Assembly: GCF_030867095.1 (NCBI RefSeq)
Contig: NC_081833.1
Location: 74,095,395 to 74,159,394, forward strand
Origin: Alligator mississippiensis
Lineage: Eukaryota; Chordata; Crocodylia; Alligatoridae
Length of the DNA stretch: 64,000 nucleotides
Direction of reading: 5' to 3'
Under the pieces are notes generated by a model. It made no database searches and was not told the origin of the DNA. It saw only the letters and a list, made by a program, of their open reading frames with translations. The position numbers and the translations under genes are program-made. This document shows, one piece after another, positions 38,201 through 48,455 of the stretch; the stretch's first letter is position 1; each line of letters opens with the position of its first letter.

Positions 38201-41200
38201 CCATGCTGAAAAACCCTGCCCAGACCAGGTATTCTCGGATTCACAGAAGGGACCACAGTGATGATCTTGTCTAACATGCTGTGTAGCACAGGCCCCTGGG
38301 ATTTCTCTGAATTAATTCTTTTATGAGCTTGGGCATGTCTTGTAGACTGACATCCAGTCTTGATTTAAGATGGATAGAGACTCTACCATGATCACTGAAG
38401 AATTCTTCCAATGGTTAAATATCCTCACTGTTAAAAGAATATGCCTTATTTCTTATCTGAGTTTGTCTAATTCAACATTCAACCATTGGAGCCTAACTGT
38501 TAAATGGAACAGGCCATGATCAAAGTCTTGCTCCCTGGGTAGGGAGGGTACCTACAGATTGTGGTCAAATAGCCTCTTGTCTTCTCTTTAATAAGATAAA
38601 GAAATTCAGCTGCTGTCTCTCTCACTGCAAAGAATGCTATCTGACCCCTTCACTTTTTTTTAAGCATGCAATGTAAAAATGCCGGTGGGTCATCCATGCT
38701 CCCACAATTGCTAATACTGTTAGAACTGTGTCACGGTACCCAAATTCCCTAAAATCTCCTGGGTAGACAAGGCCAAGAAACAACATCTTTCAGGATCCAG
38801 TTCCACATTTGAATATGGGTGAGGGTGCTCAACCAAATATATAACATCTCCTTAAGGACAGAGAAAGAACTAAATGAAGGAATTTTACAATTCCATAAAA
38901 CATATAAATCAAGGATCTCACCTTCCAGATGCACCCAGCGTAGTGCCTACTTTATAAAGGGAGGGGTTGCCAGGACCTAAAAACAGGGAAATCAAGGTTT
39001 GATTGGCATCAATTTACTTGATTTACATCAATAATATATGCATTTTTAAATTCTTGGTTTAAACTCACTTGAATTTTGAAGTTGTTGGGAAAGAGATGAA
39101 GTGCTGAAGAATTTTTTGACATGGTCATTTTTCAACACATGGGAAGGTAATGATGCCAAATACCTAGATGTTAATCAAAAAAAACAAAACAAAAACACCC
39201 AAACCTGTATCATGTTTGTTCTGAAACTGACTATGAAATAAAGACGGTAATCTATAAATAAAATTCTAAATGTGATAATAAAATGGAAAAAGCAATCAGA
39301 AATCCCGCCCCACCTTGCTAAAAGTAGGAATACTAGAAAATCCTGAAATAAACTGGACCTGGAATCTGCATATACCTCTTTTTCCAACAAAATGAATCAA
39401 TTCCATTCCTTTATGCTGTCTCTATTCCAGTTACTATATTAAAGTCAGAGTTGATAAACTTATGAATACAAGAGGTTAGAACAGTAAACAATTATCTGAC
39501 AATGTGCAAGAATAAACTTGAACACTTCCTCTTAAAACCATGAAATTAAAGCCCACAATATGTAGTTGTCTAGTATTGTTCAGACTTTCAGATAAACAGG
39601 AGGCGTAGCATTTGGCAGCATGGGAAAGAAAGGCTGTAAAACTGGTGTCACGTGTTCTCTTTTACTGGTGTGTCTCTCAGGAAATAAAGCCGGCAATCTT
39701 TTAGGATTGTATAATGCATAAGCATAGGTTATATGACCATTACTGGAGTTTTTCTAATTAAGCTAACTAATATGTTTGGCTTCTTGCATCAGCCAAATTT
39801 GTGTATTTTGAAAGTATCCAATAAGTCATTAAAGGGAAGAACACGCAAAAAAATTTGGACTGTCTCTTCATATTTTTAACTTCTAAAAAAATGTTGGGTC
39901 AAAAGTTAGTTCAGTTACAGGTACAGACACATGCTTCCAGCTTCCACCTTGAAAGTTCACTGTTCATTTTCATGTTTAACAGCAAGCTGAGACATGAGAA
40001 AAGTCACTAATGTGAGAATTGCAAACAATAAAACTTTGGTATTTGTAATTTGTCACAGAATCATAAAAACAGGGTTGGAAGGAAGCTTGAGGGGTCAGCT
40101 AGTCCAATTCATTACTGAAGGCAGAATCAGCCCTGTCTAAACTATTCCAGGCAAATATTTATTCAACCTGCACTTACAAACTTTCAGCGATGGAGATCTC
40201 ACTAGCTCTCTAGGTCATGTATTTAGCATTTTAGAATTAAGCTATTTTTCTCTGTCGCAAAGATTGCTACATAAATATAGGCTGCTGCTCTTAACACTGA
40301 TTAGCAGAAAATTTGCTAGCTGAACAACAGCAGCGACAAAGATGTGAGATCTCCGTTACTCCACCTCAGTCGTATCAATTAAATGTGACCATTAAAATAT
40401 AGGAGGGATTATTTAAAATAATGACGCTATTTACCACGACAGTCTAAGCATGTGTCTTCTGCCTCTTACTCTGAACAAATAGTATCCACCCATGCAGCTC
40501 CACCAGTGACAGGAATGCTATGTATGTCTTAACTAGGAAAAAGAAGTGTTTAGGAAGTGTACTAACAAGCGTTAACTACCGTATTTTTAAACAGCGCTTA
40601 GTATCTAGTCTAGATAGAGACATTAGTGTCTAAAAATCTTAGTCAGTCCGTTGTTTCTAACGCAGAGCCCCACATGCTTCTAATTCTTCCAGAAATTTTA
40701 CACAGAAGTGTGACTGTGTCACTTCTAAACAAAAGACCCATCTCCGCAAAACTTTTGCGAACTGAAATTAGCAAGATACAGACCACCACCGTATTTAAAG
40801 AATTGAAATGCGATTCTGCTAAGTAGCTTAAAATATGTACGTTTTCACTTCTTGTTTCTTTTTTTACCATGTGGAGAAAGAGACAAGCAACAAGCCAAAA
40901 CCAGGTTGTAGAAACCTACCTAAGGTCCGATTCCAGGTCCATGTGGTTCCGGTCTAGGTAAAATGAATCTGGACCAGCTAGGCAAGGAATGAATTTTTCC
41001 AAGTTTTCTTCTGGGTACAGTTGAGACAGCTAAAGGTGAAGGATATTACAAATTGGAGAAGCAAGAATGAAGATGTGTTACTTGTCATTTGAAGAACAAG
41101 GAATGGCAGCTTATGAGTTATATGTTTACAAAGTTCAATCTATTTGTTTTTACTGGCAGCACTTCCAAAATGTTATTGAATAAACTCATGTACAGGACCA

Positions 41201-44200
41201 AACCTTTCCAGCATTTTTAAGTGAAAGTACTTTTGGAGTCCTTTACCTTTGAAATAAATTCAGTCACTTCAGCAGAAGATTTGGTTACCAACGTCACCGA
41301 AGAATCAGACCACAAGACCTTAAGAAGCGGAAAAGCAGTGGTTTAGTAATAGTACGCAGAACTCCTGTTAGTTTGGACTCAGAAACAAGCAGGGGTGTTA
41401 GTTTGCCCGCTGTGGTGATGAAGGCTTGGACTATCTTCATGTGTGGCACAGACATGGTGAACATTTTTTGTTTACAGTGACACTCCTACTGTTCATTTTC
41501 TACTCTGGACATGGCTGCAAGTACCCTTTTCCATTCCTTGACTCCCGTTCACGGCCATTATAAAGCTATTAAGAGTTCTTAAAAACGTATTTTATATTTT
41601 GTATAGCCATTGCCAGCTTCAGGAAAAGTTAACAAACACTCAGACTGTTCACTGCTGGAGAAAAGATTTTCTTCCCGTTGTTAACTGAAACAGCTGGTTT
41701 GTACAATTTAGGCACAATATGAACAGCAAACCATAGCAGAACAGGGCCTATTTATAAATAATCAACTCCATATGTAATGCGAAGATGAGGATCTGAACAA
41801 AACTTCCCATGGGGGCAGATAGGAGAGTGTGAACAATGAAACCTGCCCTTATTTTTCTATCCACCCTCTTTAGATAACGTCTAGTGTATGTTCTAGAAAA
41901 GCAAAGAGATTAGCCTCTCTTCCAGCTTGCTTTTGTAGAACAAGTCACTACATTTTTTACCCACAAAAAGTACATAGGCATTCATCCGTTGGTAGCTGAC
42001 TTGTTTAACTGAGCCAAAAAAGCACAAAGACTGGATTTCACTGTTGAACATAAAGAACCCCTGATCTGAAATGACTGAGGTGCTTGGAAAGTAGGTGAAT
42101 CTTCAACAGTAAAATGCGGGAAAAGCTTCTCTGTGTTTTTAAAAATCAGGAAGCAATCTTTTCATGTGACACTAGTTTCAATGACAACTGAAAACACACA
42201 CAAAGCTTTTTCCAGCCGTCAGAATGGTGCCAAACATACTGGTAAGAGAAGAGTATTTCAAAATACATTACATAATCGAGGAATTTCCTCTTCCCAGAGT
42301 TGTTGCACCAAAACCAAGAAAGCAAGCAAGCAAGCGAGAGACAAAAAAGAATAAGGAGCCCAAGCAGTGATTAGTTCTACAAAGCATCTGTTTTTTCTTT
42401 CTCCCATGCTACATTAATAAGTTTCTTTCAGATTTCATGAGCTGTTTTACAAAATATAGAAAGAGGCAAATCTTTTTCTTTCCGGTTTTATAATACAAAC
42501 AGCTGACATCTGTTCAAATAGCTTTATGTTTTGATAACTTCTTATAATTTTCAGCAATTTCGAGACTGTTGCATGCACTGATGACTGCAAGGACAAGTAA
42601 TTAAGAAACCATCAAACTGTTTGGTCAGACTTGCTTCCTGTCCCCATTGTCTCAAAACAGCACATGGAGCGATCAAGTTTTAACCCTATGAACTACAATG
42701 TACTGACTTAACTACACTGCACGCAACGTGGTGTCAAATGGAAATCACGGTTCTATCTGGACACATATCTATTAATTATTCCCTGCGAGGTTCTGATTAC
42801 TGTACCTGACATTTGAGGGGAGAAAACCCTCCACATATATGGCACTGGTTAACAAGTGATATTCAGAAAACTCTTCACTGGACAAGCGCTTAAAAAAACC
42901 CATGTTGTAGTAAGGTTGGAGTGTTGTGATAGCTGTGATAGTCCAGGGAATAGGTGAGGAGCAAGATTTCTTTGGTAATAATTTCTATTGGGCCAACTGA
43001 ACAGCTGAGAGAGGTGACAGATAGGCGAGACAAGTGATAGCCAGAGGTCCAGTAAAAGATATTACTGAAAAAAACCTGGCTTCTCTTAAATGCGTAAAAA
43101 AATGCCCTCAAATTCTGATATCATTTGGGACATTTATGGGATTTGCCAAGTTCAAGACAGTTTCTGCTATGTTTAGTTGTGCCAAATTCAGTGTCTTACA
43201 CATCTGGAGACCAAGTTCTGTTGATGTCACCATCTCTTGTGTGATAGTTTTAATGTTTAACTCAATGTTTTTTGGCAGTGTTATTTTAATTGAAATTTTG
43301 CAGTCCTTTTTCTCTCAGATTTTCTTTTCCTTACCATCTTCTAAGATTTGCGTCTTTGTTTTATAAACCAGCAAAATCTCTATAGTATCGTGTTAGGAAT
43401 TGGAGAACACATATCCCTGGACTAGACTGCAGAAAACTAGCAGACCTTGGACACTGGCCTTGCACTGTAATACAAGTCCTCCCAGACTATGGCCTGGAGA
43501 CACTTTGAACAAAGATAACTTCATTGCGTGGCAAACAGAACCTCCCAAAGCTGCAAGGAGGTGGAGAATTCACACTTTCCTCTGGCAGTTTGTGGTTAAT
43601 CACCTCCACTGTTAAAAATGCCCCTTTTTCCCATTTGAATGTGTCTGGTTTCAGTTTCCAGCCTCTCTTCTTGTAATGCCTTTTTTACCTAGAGCCCTGT
43701 AGAACTATATTTGTTCTCGCCATGAAACTGCTTACACACTGTATGTGTCACCCATCAATTTTCTTTTTCGATAAACTAACCAGATTGGGCTCTTTAAATC
43801 TTTCCCATCAAAATGCTGTTCCTCCAGTCTTTGATTAATTTTTATGGCCCTTTTCTGCACCTGCTCCAATTTCTCAACGTTCGTTTGAAGATACAAACAG
43901 AACCATGTGCAACATTCCACTATCAGTCTCACCAAGCCCAAACAGAAAGGTCAAATAACCTCCCAACCTTTATTCTATTAACCTGTCTACACATAGGACT
44001 GCACTAGCCTCTTTGCCATTGCATCACACTGGGAGCTTGGGCTCACCTGTTCATTCACTATGAAGCCTAAGTGCTCTTCATAGTAACTGCTTTTCAGGTT
44101 ATGGGTCCCCTCCACCCCTGCAACTACACCCCACTCTGCAGGCATGGCCTGCCTTCCTTGTTTCTGAATGTCTCACTCTGCTTGTAGATGTGTTCAAGTG

Positions 44201-44800
44201 CATTTTGTTTGAAGGGGCACCGCTTACCAATCTCTCCTGATCTCTCTGTCCTGACCCATCCTCATCTTTAGTGCCCACTTTGTCAATCTTTAGACCACTC
44301 AGAAATTGTATCAGGAGTTGTTTCTTATATTTGCTTCCAGATCAGGCCTAACACTCGTCCTTGACGCAGTCCACTAGAAACACCCATTTACTGATAACTG
44401 GGTGCATCTACACGTTCATTAATGTGCCGTGGTTACTACACATCAAGTTTAGTATTTGTAACAACAGGTACTAACTGAATGCACGGCATGGGTTTTTTTG
44501 TAACACTAATGTGTATCAGACTAATTCTACTCCACATTAGCATGGCTTTTGCTGTGACACACTAATGTGCAGTAGGATTAGTCTACTGCACATTTAGCAT
44601 CTTGTGTAGATGTGCCCACTGGGTCCTGCCCATTGGGTGTGAATGCTACCTTTCACTGTTCTGATTTCTTTATGCAGCAAATATTTTTCTCTCTCACTCT
44701 ATGAGGAAAAAATAATCCTCAAAACTTACCTCAAAAGAATATTCATTTCTTTCATTCTTCTTGTGCGCCAGTCCCTTTAGTTCCACCTTTTCAACATTCA
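29238..44800 (-). CDS. ZCCHC14: ZCCHC14, eleven coding exons (N-terminus outside the window)
   Basis: ZCCHC14 is a SAM- and CCHC-containing RNA-binding protein. In mammals it recruits the TENT4A/B poly(A) polymerases, giving mixed tailing of target RNAs that carry CNGGN pentaloops. In transcript order the exons are 44730-44800, 41247-41318, 40920-41029, 39069-39163, 38922-38976, 36574-36844, 34716-34807, 33008-33135, 32425-32565, 30884-32335 and 29238-29293. Every junction is GT-AG and every phase matches, giving 2543 coding nt (about 846 residues). Domain order is a PX-like region (first three exons), SAM domain (NGILDWLRKLRLHKYY to LTMGAKKKLK), Ser-rich acidic segment, His/Gln tract, CCHC knuckle CYNCGASGHRAQDC and the C-terminus APPSESLDSTD. 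The paralogue ZCCHC2 has a similar PX/CCHC plan. SESLDSTD and the SAM domain support ZCCHC14. The initiating exon was not found. Confidence 0.97.
29748..29933 (+). mobile_element. hAT/Charlie-like element in a ZCCHC14 intron
   Basis: CAGGGGTAGGCAAAATGCGG and GGGGGGCCGGATGCGGCCCG open the element, and AACTGCCTGCCCTG closes it. These imperfect terminal inverted repeats (CAGGGGTAGGCA with TGCCTGCCCTG) and the CCGGATGCGGCCCGC motif resemble the well-known CAGGGGTGGGCAAACT class of hAT elements. No 8-bp target duplication is visible, so the ends may have decayed. Confidence 0.7.
30253..30369 (+). mobile_element. Short retroposon with hammerhead-like core, copy 3
   Basis: The 117-bp element is bounded by a perfect 10-bp direct repeat, aaagggatgt (30243-30252 and 30370-30379). 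CTGAAGA is at 30265-30271 and GAAA at 30287-30290, with a 15-nt spacer. The 3' end reads CCAAAGAACCTTGTCTG, as in copy 1. It sits in the last ZCCHC14 intron, antisense to the gene. Confidence 0.75.
30884..32335 (-). CDS. ZCCHC14: ZCCHC14 large penultimate exon
   Basis: This 1452-nt exon runs from LEIHLDGSEKEKPVMLLNHF to MDFNRQ. It encodes a long, probably disordered Ser/Thr/Pro-rich region, a run of nine Ser, a six-His then five-Gln tract (about 31333-31375), a Cys-rich CMVCSSCGCSGNCGSSG segment, and near its end the CCHC knuckle at 30915-30956 (C-X2-C-X4-H-X4-C). The acceptor is CTGCCTCTAG|GTTTAGAG and the donor CAAG|GTAAGA. The frame is open throughout. Confidence 0.97.
32425..32565 (-). 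CDS. ZCCHC14: ZCCHC14 exon, Ser-rich/acidic segment
   Basis: Encodes LRVDVDQPSHPLPREG, a Ser-rich stretch (SSSEYSSSSSSPMG) and REESSDSAEENERR. The acceptor is TTGTCCCTAG|AGCTGC; the donor AGAGGC|GTAAGG gives a phase-1 end that forms CGT (Arg) with the next exon. Confidence 0.96.
33008..33135 (-). CDS. ZCCHC14: ZCCHC14 exon after the SAM domain
   Basis: Encodes EKSEKRCLNPTAPSSVTGSG, then VARVPPTTHIGPLQNIRGNHAA. The acceptor is CTGCATAG|GGAAAAA and the donor CTGCAG|GTAAAT. The sequence closely follows the mammalian linker between SAM domain and Ser-rich exon. Confidence 0.96.
34368..34640 (-). mobile_element. CR1 LINE 3' region in a ZCCHC14 intron
   Basis: ATCATAGAAAATGAGGGTTGG is followed by GAGGGACCTCAGGAGGTCA and CTAGTCCAACCCCTGCTCC, and further on AAAACCTCCAAGGACAGAG. 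This is the standard reverse complement of a CR1 3' end. It lies in the sense orientation of ZCCHC14 and ends only about 75 bp from the donor of the SAM exon at 34716. Confidence 0.9.
34716..34807 (-). CDS. ZCCHC14: ZCCHC14 exon, second half of SAM domain
   Basis: Encodes FLSLTEEDLNKFESLTMG and AKKKLKTQLELEK. It completes the SAM fold begun in the 36574 exon. The basic AKKKLK segment belongs to the face that contacts RNA in SMAUG-type SAM domains. The acceptor is CTCCTGTAAG|TTTCTG and the donor GAAAA|GTAAGT. Confidence 0.97.
35936..35947 (+). promoter_or_regulatory. Candidate CTCF site
   Basis: CCACCAGAGGGC (then GTT) fits the CTCF core consensus CCASYAGRKGGC at every position. It is in a ZCCHC14 intron about 900 bp upstream (on the plus strand) of the SAM exon. 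This is a single-motif assignment. Confidence 0.45.
36574..36844 (-). CDS. ZCCHC14: ZCCHC14 exon, linker and first half of SAM domain
   Basis: Encodes PVCGVAGIQSSQNHVQHS, a Ser-rich linker, SYRSQMDTSSPMLMSSS and the SAM start QEQNGILDWLRKLRLHKYY to LTMEK. The acceptor is GTTTTGCAG|ACCTGT and the donor GAGAAG|GTAGGT, ending in phase 0. Confidence 0.97.
38231..38620 (-). mobile_element. Old CR1-like LINE fragment
   Basis: The piece reads GGATTCACAGAAGGGACCAC, then TGATCTTGTCTAACATGCTG, GATGGATAGAGACTCTACCA and TTCTTCCAATGGTTAAATATC with CTCACTGTTAAAA. This is the layout of CR1 3' regions common in turtles and crocodilians, read from the opposite strand. Divergence is high. Confidence 0.75.
38922..38976 (-). 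CDS. ZCCHC14: ZCCHC14 small exon (PGNPSLYKVG)
   Basis: A 55-nt exon encoding (S)PGNPSLYKVGTTLGASG plus two bases of the next Arg codon. The acceptor is GTTTTTAG|GTCCTGG and the donor GGAAG|GTGAGA. Phases join exactly to 39069 upstream and 36844 downstream. Confidence 0.94.
39069..39163 (-). CDS. ZCCHC14: ZCCHC14 exon (YLASLPSHVLKNDHVKKFF)
   Basis: Encodes YLASLPSHVLKNDHVKKFFS and TSSLSQQLQNS plus partial codons at both ends. The acceptor is AACATCTAG|GTATTTGG and the donor TTCAA|GTGAGT. It was too short to show as a long frame but was recovered from splice phase and similarity to the mammalian protein. Confidence 0.94.
40055..40260 (-). mobile_element. CR1 LINE 3' fragment
   Basis: CACAGAATCATAAAAACAGG and GTTGGAAGGAAGC, then CTAGTCCAATTC, match the reverse complement of the CR1 3' end. 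The copy is diverged and 5'-truncated, in the ZCCHC14 sense orientation. Confidence 0.75.
40920..41029 (-). CDS. ZCCHC14: ZCCHC14 exon, end of PX-like region
   Basis: Encodes LSQLYPEENLEKFIPCLAG, PDSFYLDRNHMDLESDL plus two bases of Arg. The acceptor is TTCACCTTTAG|CTGTCT and the donor CTTAG|GTAGGT. The LSQLYPEE segment corresponds to the helical part of the PX fold. Confidence 0.96.
41247..41318 (-). CDS. ZCCHC14: ZCCHC14 exon, central PX-like region
   Basis: Exactly 24 codons, VLWSDSSVTLVTKSSAEV then TEFISK, in phase 0 at both ends. The acceptor is CTTCTTAAG|GTCTTG and the donor TCAAAG|GTAAAG. The VLWSDSSVT motif aligns with NWSDLSVTTVTK of the paralogue ZCCHC2. Confidence 0.96.
43590..44395 (-). 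mobile_element. Old CR1-like LINE fragment, about 0.8 kb
   Basis: Landmarks are CACTGTTAAAAATGCCCC, CTTTTCTGCACCTGCTCC, GTGCAACATTCCACTATCAG, TCTCACCAAGCCC and CATTGCATCACACTGGGAGC. Read from the other strand, this is the CR1 region spanning the end of the reverse-transcriptase frame into the 3' part. It is heavily diverged and lies in a ZCCHC14 intron. Confidence 0.75.
44400..44617. mobile_element. MITE with GGGTGCATCTACAC termini
   Basis: The 218-bp unit starts GGGTGCATCTACAC and ends GTGTAGATGTGCCC, with the trinucleotide ACT on both sides (44397-44399 and 44618-44620). Internally, TTAATGTGC and GCACATTTAG continue the inverted repeat, and CACTAATGTG motifs repeat. Short TIRs with a 3-bp duplication suggest a PIF/Harbinger-type MITE, though ACT is not the classical TWA target. 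Confidence 0.6.
44730..44800 (-). CDS. ZCCHC14: ZCCHC14 first exon seen in the window, start of PX-like region
   Basis: Encodes NVEKVELKGLAHKKNERNEY then SFE, after two bases finishing the preceding codon. The acceptor is CTTTTAACAG|TGAATG and the donor TTTGAG|GTAAGT. The paralogue ZCCHC2 has [20 protein letters not shown] in the same place. The exon that supplies the first base of the split codon was not found before 64000. Confidence 0.95.
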
Positions 44801-45194
44801 CTGTTAAAAGTAAGGAAGAAAGAACAATAAGAAGGATGTTTCTAAACACAGAAAATTCATTATTCTCATCTGATACCAGAATCCATTTGGAGAACACTGG
44901 ATGTACAGCAGCAAAGGGGCACACAAAGATAAGCTTGTCCCATTCAGTTTGCAGGAGGGATGATGCTCAATAAATGGAGAGTTCTTCGATATGTCTCTCA
45001 GTTCTTATTTTTTAATACATGCCCCTCACCCCAGACCTTCGTTTCTGCACACCACTGAAAAGTCACAGTGAACATAAAATACGTCATTTCTTATGACTTT
45101 CCTATTGTAGTCATCACTGCAACATCCCAATGCTTAAAAAACATCAGCTGAACTTTGCCACGTCCCTGTACTGCAGGCAAATGAAATCTTTGCT

Positions 45195-45265
45195 GTTATG
45201 AAGATGGAAAACTGAGGCACAGAGTGATTAAAGCCAAATCTGTTAAAACTATCCACTAATTTAAG
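45195..45265 (-). mobile_element. MIR-type SINE fragment
   Basis: GAAGATGGAAAACTGAGGCA and CAGAGTGATTAAAGCC read as the reverse complement of the MIR core (TTTCC..CAGTTTCCTCATCT). The fragment is short and old. Confidence 0.55.
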
Positions 45266-48069
45266 AGTGACAGAGCACTTAACATGTAGGGACTTCTTAA
45301 GTCCCAAGCAGAGCTCTTGTTGATTTCAGCTACAATTGGAAATTTTCTGCTTGAATAATTAAAGTTCAACTACATTATAATTAACTGAAAACAGAGTCTT
45401 ATAATGGAAAGTGTTAGGCAACTCACATTACTACCACCTCTGCCTATCACACACAAACATTTACAGTAACCCTGAGCTTCAGATTTTTGATATATCAGAT
45501 CCATGGAAACCTAACTCACATTTCCAGATAAATAAAAAGTACTGGTTTTACCATCTTGACTTTTATGAAGTTAATTTTACCACTTTGCAATCTCTCCAAC
45601 AATTGCCAATGCTTGCTGACTAGGTGGACAGACATATACATACTTACAGACAGAGGATTTTTCATAAAAAGGATATTTAAGTTAGCTTAGTCATTCAAAA
45701 GCAATAACAATTAAACTGAACCAAAACAAAGTAAAACGGTTCCTGGGATTCTGAGTCCAAACTGATGAGGCTGCAGAAGATGCAATGCTTGTAGATTATA
45801 GACAAAATCCACCTCCCGAATCCCTACTATCTTGCCTCAGGCAAACAAAATTACATGCTGTGTCACTAGTAGGGCCTGACAGTATGTTTCCTATGTAAAT
45901 CCTAGGTCAAAAATTTGCAGTGCAAGGCACTTGAACAGTAAAACTGCATCTGGCTACAAAAATTTGTTATTTTTTAAATTTTTCTCAAGTAGGATTTCAA
46001 GCAGTGCTCTTCTAGCATTTACTTGCAGCTCGCTCCTCTGTCCTTCCTGGCTGAAACAATCATGGCCTGCAACTCATTAATTTGGCTGCCTGAAAATACG
46101 TTATTGGGTACTGTTGGTTTTGAAGACACCAACAGTTTACATCTCAACTATTTAGACCTTGTCTATACTCGGTTCTGACAGCAGACGTTCTGGCACCACA
46201 AAGCACCTGCTATCTCAAGGCTGTCCAAATATGTGTGGAAGGACATGTATTTGACAGCTTCACGTGGCTACAATGCAGCAGCAATGCTGGCAAAACATAA
46301 GAATGTCCTTGGATGGTAAAAGATGCTTAAGCGCCTGCTAAAGCTGGCAGAAAGTGCTGAACACCTACATGCACCTCAAGCTGGGTGGCAACAGAAACTC
46401 TGCTGGATGAAAATTCAGGTTCTTCCACAACTGAGGAGCTTTGAGTGTAGCTGCGCTCAAGGTTTTGCTGGCAAGACTTATTCTGCGGACAGACCATCCT
46501 ATTGTAGACTAAGTCTTAGAGACCTCCTCCTCTTGCATATGTGGAATTCCATTTGCTGATCTATGAAAGACCTGCGAGCTTGTGCTTGCTATAAGGACCT
46601 TCAAGGAATACAAGTCATTATTCCTTGGGAGTACCAGTATGTCTCTACAGCTTTGAAGACTGAAAAATGTTTGAAAATATTTGAATATTAAACCATATTT
46701 TATTTCAATTTGGTTTATTAAAAGGATTTTGATTCACAAAAGAGGGTAGAATTACTGTAGATTAAATATGGCCTGGAATTAAAGCAAGGTAAGTGGCTAT
46801 TTTAATGTTTTAGCTGGTCGAGATGAACCCAAAGCATCCACCAGGTTTTTTAAAAGATGGTAGCTGTCATCTGCAAGCTACCATGTGTTTAGGGGAAAAA
46901 AAACCTAGACATGTGTAATTTATTTCACCAGTTGAGATGGACCATATTCAGCTACTGATACAGGATCTTAATTTGTTATTTTGTGAGGGGGGAAAAAGAA
47001 TAGACTCTAATAAAATAATAAAAATAGCATAACATCTCATCCTGTTCCCACTAATGAAGTCAACTGGGAAACTCGCATCAGAATCGGGACTAAGAGAGTG
47101 CACAGGTTCTCAGAGGAACACTACCTTTTCCTGAGAGAGAGAGATTTTAATTGCACAAACTGCTTTAAAATAAGCTTCTTACAGAGCAATTAACATTTTA
47201 GAAATTTAGAGTATTGCTACATAATAAAGAGGATGCCCGAAGAGGATGCCCGAAACAAGCAACAGAGGCTTGATAGTGGAAAATTTATGTTAACAAATAT
47301 CACTATTATGTTATGATTTATGATGACGAGGTCAATTTTAAACAAGGTGTGTGGTTTAAATTAATCAGTTGTGTTATTTAGCTATTGTTTTGAGTTAATG
47401 AAATACTCTGCAGTTAACTTATCCTCTGGAAATCATCCCAATTAAATAGGTGTGCTATATAAAGAGGATTCTACTTTATTGACAACTTCATAGAGTTCTC
47501 TAATATTTAGCCTTTTTCTAGAGCATATGTATTGCTCTATATGCAAGAGCAATGTTTCTAAAATATACCCATCACCAGCATCTTCAGAGTTTTCCTACTG
47601 GGATATTAACATTCAAGTAATCTTCTTTCAATTAGCTAATGGAATTAAAAATGTCACAGGTCTAAACGAAGAGCCCAGAGCTCTTGTGACAGTCATCCAT
47701 TCTGATAGCTACATCAGAGGTCTTCCATTCTTACCAACATGTGTGGTTATTATTTAACTTAAAGATCCACATTATTAAATACTCTTTCTAAATTTGCAAT
47801 GAAGGCTAGCTCTGTTCAAAGAGAGCTGGCATCCAAAAGAGTCATGAAGGAAAAGCTCTTATCAATCAAACAGCAGGAGCAAATCTTAATTTTATTCCCT
47901 AGCAAACTGCCAAAGAATTGGGTAGAACACAGAAGGTGGGCCATATTTATTCAAAAATCCTGGGTTATTATTCAGAGTTGACTCTGGGCAACTTCACTAA
48001 AAAGGGTTCAATGACAAAAAGCTTTATCAGGACAGAGTTAAGGTTGCTTGGAGCTTGCTAGGCCCTATC

Positions 48070-48455
48070 AAAGATCAGCAAACCTCAGACCACTGAAAAC
48101 CTGGCTATATGGAGGCAAGGCACTACCTACAAGTATGTCAAGGATGAACACCAGCATCTAGGGGAGCAACTCTTCAGAAAGGCACCCCCAGGGAAGATGA
48201 AGACCCATGGGCACAAGCTAATTGAGGAAAAAATTAGGTTGGACATTAGGAAAAACTTCTTTTCCATAAGGGTATCTAGAATCTGGAACACGCTCCCAGC
48301 ACTGGTGGCACAGTCACCATCCTTGTTCAGGATGAGGTTGGACAAGCACCTCACTGAGCTCGTTTGAGCCCAATAACCTCCTGCCCATGGCAGGAGACTA
48401 GACTCGATCTTACAGGTCCCTTCTGGTCTTTTGATTCTATGATTAAATGAAAACT
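48070..48455 (+). mobile_element. CR1 LINE 3' end, plus strand
   Basis: The segment contains GGGCACAAGCTAATTGAGG, GGTTGGACATTAGGAAAAAC, TTCTTTTCCATAAGGGT and TGGAACACGCTCCCAGC. It ends CAGGTCCCTTCTGGTCTTTT and GATTCTATGATTAAATG. The ATTCTATGATT terminus is the CR1 3' signature. The copy is 5'-truncated and opposite to ZCCHC14. Confidence 0.9.
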
